NCBI GenBank assembly: GCA_946482635.1 | Contig: CAMLSG010000036.1 | Span: 1 to 31,995 of the forward strand | Reading direction: 5' to 3' | Length of the DNA: 31,995 bases | DNA from: an uncultured Duganella sp. | Lineage (GTDB): Bacteria; Pseudomonadota; Gammaproteobacteria; Burkholderiales; Burkholderiaceae | Shown here: one piece after another, positions 31,362 through 31,995 of the stretch | Layout: each line of letters begins with the position of its first letter | Position numbering within the stretch: the stretch's first letter is position 1 | The notes under the pieces: model-generated | The model's database searches: none | Seen by the model: only the letters and a program-made list of their open reading frames with translations | Told to the model about the DNA's origin: nothing | Made by a program: the position numbers and the translations under genes

Positions 31362-31613
31362 ATGAGCCTGCAAGAACAGTTCGACCAAGCGATGGCCGAT
31401 TCCAAGAACCTGCCGGAACGCCCGGACAACATGACCCTGCTGAAGATTTACGCCCTGTTCAAGCAAGGCTCGGCAGGCGACGCCACCGGCGAGCGCCCTG
31501 GCATGACCGACTTCGTCAACCGCGCCAAGTTCGACGCCTGGGCGGCACTGGCCGGCACCAGCCAGGACGACGCCAAGCAGCAGTACATCGACCTGATCGA
31601 AAGCCTGAAGTAA
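31362..31613 (+). CDS. Acyl-CoA-binding protein
   Basis: An 83-residue four-helix-bundle protein that binds long-chain acyl-CoA in the cytosol. Family marks: SLQEQFDQAM at the start, LPERPDNMTLLKIYALFKQ with the ligand-contacting Tyr and Lys, ATGERPGM, and FDAWAALAGTSQDDAKQQYIDLIE. The conserved YALFKQ-x(3)-GD and W residues are present. The start follows AAAGGTAGACACC, a moderate ribosome site. A TATGAT -10-like element at 31319-31324 lies before it without a clear -35. Confidence 0.95.
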   Translation: MSLQEQFDQAMADSKNLPERPDNMTLLKIYALFKQGSAGDATGERPGMTDFVNRAKFDAWAALAGTSQDDAKQQYIDLIESLK

Positions 31614-31627
31614 CCTTCCCGCCTTCG

Positions 31628-31657
31628 GCGCCGCGCTTGTCAAAAACTGCGCGGCGC
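31628..31657. terminator. GC-rich hairpin after the acyl-CoA-binding protein gene
   Basis: GCGCCGCGC (31628-31636) pairs with GCGCGGCGC (31649-31657). No T-tract follows, so it is a possible weak terminator or 3'-end stabiliser. Confidence 0.45.
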
Positions 31658-31694
31658 TGCACACTGCAGCATTTGCAAAATAATTAACAGTCAA

Positions 31695-31995
31695 ATGCTG
31701 GACAACCACTCCAAGATCGCCGCGATCGTCCACATCGTCCTCGGCACTTTTTCCTTGCTGTTGCTGGCCTGCCTGGCCGTCTTCTTCCGCGCACTAGTGG
31801 AAATCGTGCGTGACGCCCCGGCCGTCATCGAACTGCTCACGGGCGTCGGCTCGATCATTCTTGGCGTGCTGGTCACCCTCTGCCTGCTGCAAATCGGTTC
31901 GGCTATCGCTTTTTTGAAGGGCTCGCTCGCCGCCCGCACACCCCTGATCATCTTCAGCATTATTGCGCTGTTCAACGTTCCGGTCGGCACCGTGG
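31695..31995 (+). CDS. Small integral membrane protein, 3' end missing
   Basis: An ATG at 31695 opens a frame that runs off the window edge after 100 codons. The product begins MLDNHSKIAAIVHIVLGT and has about three hydrophobic segments (about 8-30, 48-70, 82-100) separated by short polar loops. No ribosome site is strong, and no family is recognised. The opposite-strand frame over the same bases lacks any membrane or domain logic. Called because the hydrophobic pattern is consistent with a membrane protein. Confidence 0.65.
   Translation, partial: MLDNHSKIAAIVHIVLGTFSLLLLACLAVFFRALVEIVRDAPAVIELLTGVGSIILGVLVTLCLLQIGSAIAFLKGSLAARTPLIIFSIIALFNVPVGTV

Overview
The window (about 32 kb, GC-rich coding DNA) looks like chromosome from a betaproteobacterium of the Burkholderiales, most likely the Oxalobacteraceae (Massilia/Duganella/Janthinobacterium type). 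This rests on the glnA - DUF4124 - ntrB - ntrC order, the protein families present (DUF3369/HD-GYP regulator, TAXI solute-binding protein, OpgB-like transferase, DUF1176, EI24) and the style of the outer-membrane receptors. It is an inference from recognised families; no database search was possible. No rRNA, tRNA, CRISPR array, insertion sequence or prophage was seen.

Layout. 1-599: the first codons of a leftward gene, probably a TonB-dependent receptor, followed by an AT-rich control region full of small dyads. 600-6112: an FAD-dependent dehydrogenase, convergent with a leftward two-gene signalling operon (HD-GYP response regulator, then GAF histidine kinase), and corA. 6153-11493: the nitrogen-control locus. 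glnA has a sigma-54 promoter and three NtrC-type dyads. Behind a terminator hairpin lie a DUF4124 gene, ntrB and ntrC, and the operon ends at a perfect 24-bp-arm palindrome. A rhodanese gene diverges from glnA across the NtrC sites. 11495-20308: leftward envelope genes (OpgB-like phosphoglycerol transferase, TonB-dependent receptor, TAXI-type binding protein, a large class A PBP-like enzyme). 20620-24930: a tightly packed leftward operon of a beta-propeller protein, a polysaccharide deacetylase-like protein, a sterol desaturase/fatty acid hydroxylase, an EI24 membrane protein and a CinA/MoaB-fold protein.

25072-29653 is the most interesting part. After an FKBP isomerase comes a leftward ECF sigma/anti-sigma pair, a divergent secreted subtilisin-like (S8) protease, and a secreted 457-residue low-complexity Ala/Gly/Asn/Ser protein built from degenerate higher-order modules. 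The same bipartite motif, GGAAG-N17-CGTT, sits upstream of both the sigma gene and the repeat-protein gene, and a weaker version (GGATT-N17-CGTT) lies upstream of the protease. I read this as a small self-regulated ECF regulon controlling a protease and a structural or surface protein. The family-level parts are ordinary; the combination and the repeat protein are the candidate undescribed system.

29827-31995: an HU-family protein with a clear terminator, an exported DUF1176 protein, an acyl-CoA-binding protein and the start of a small membrane protein cut by the window edge.
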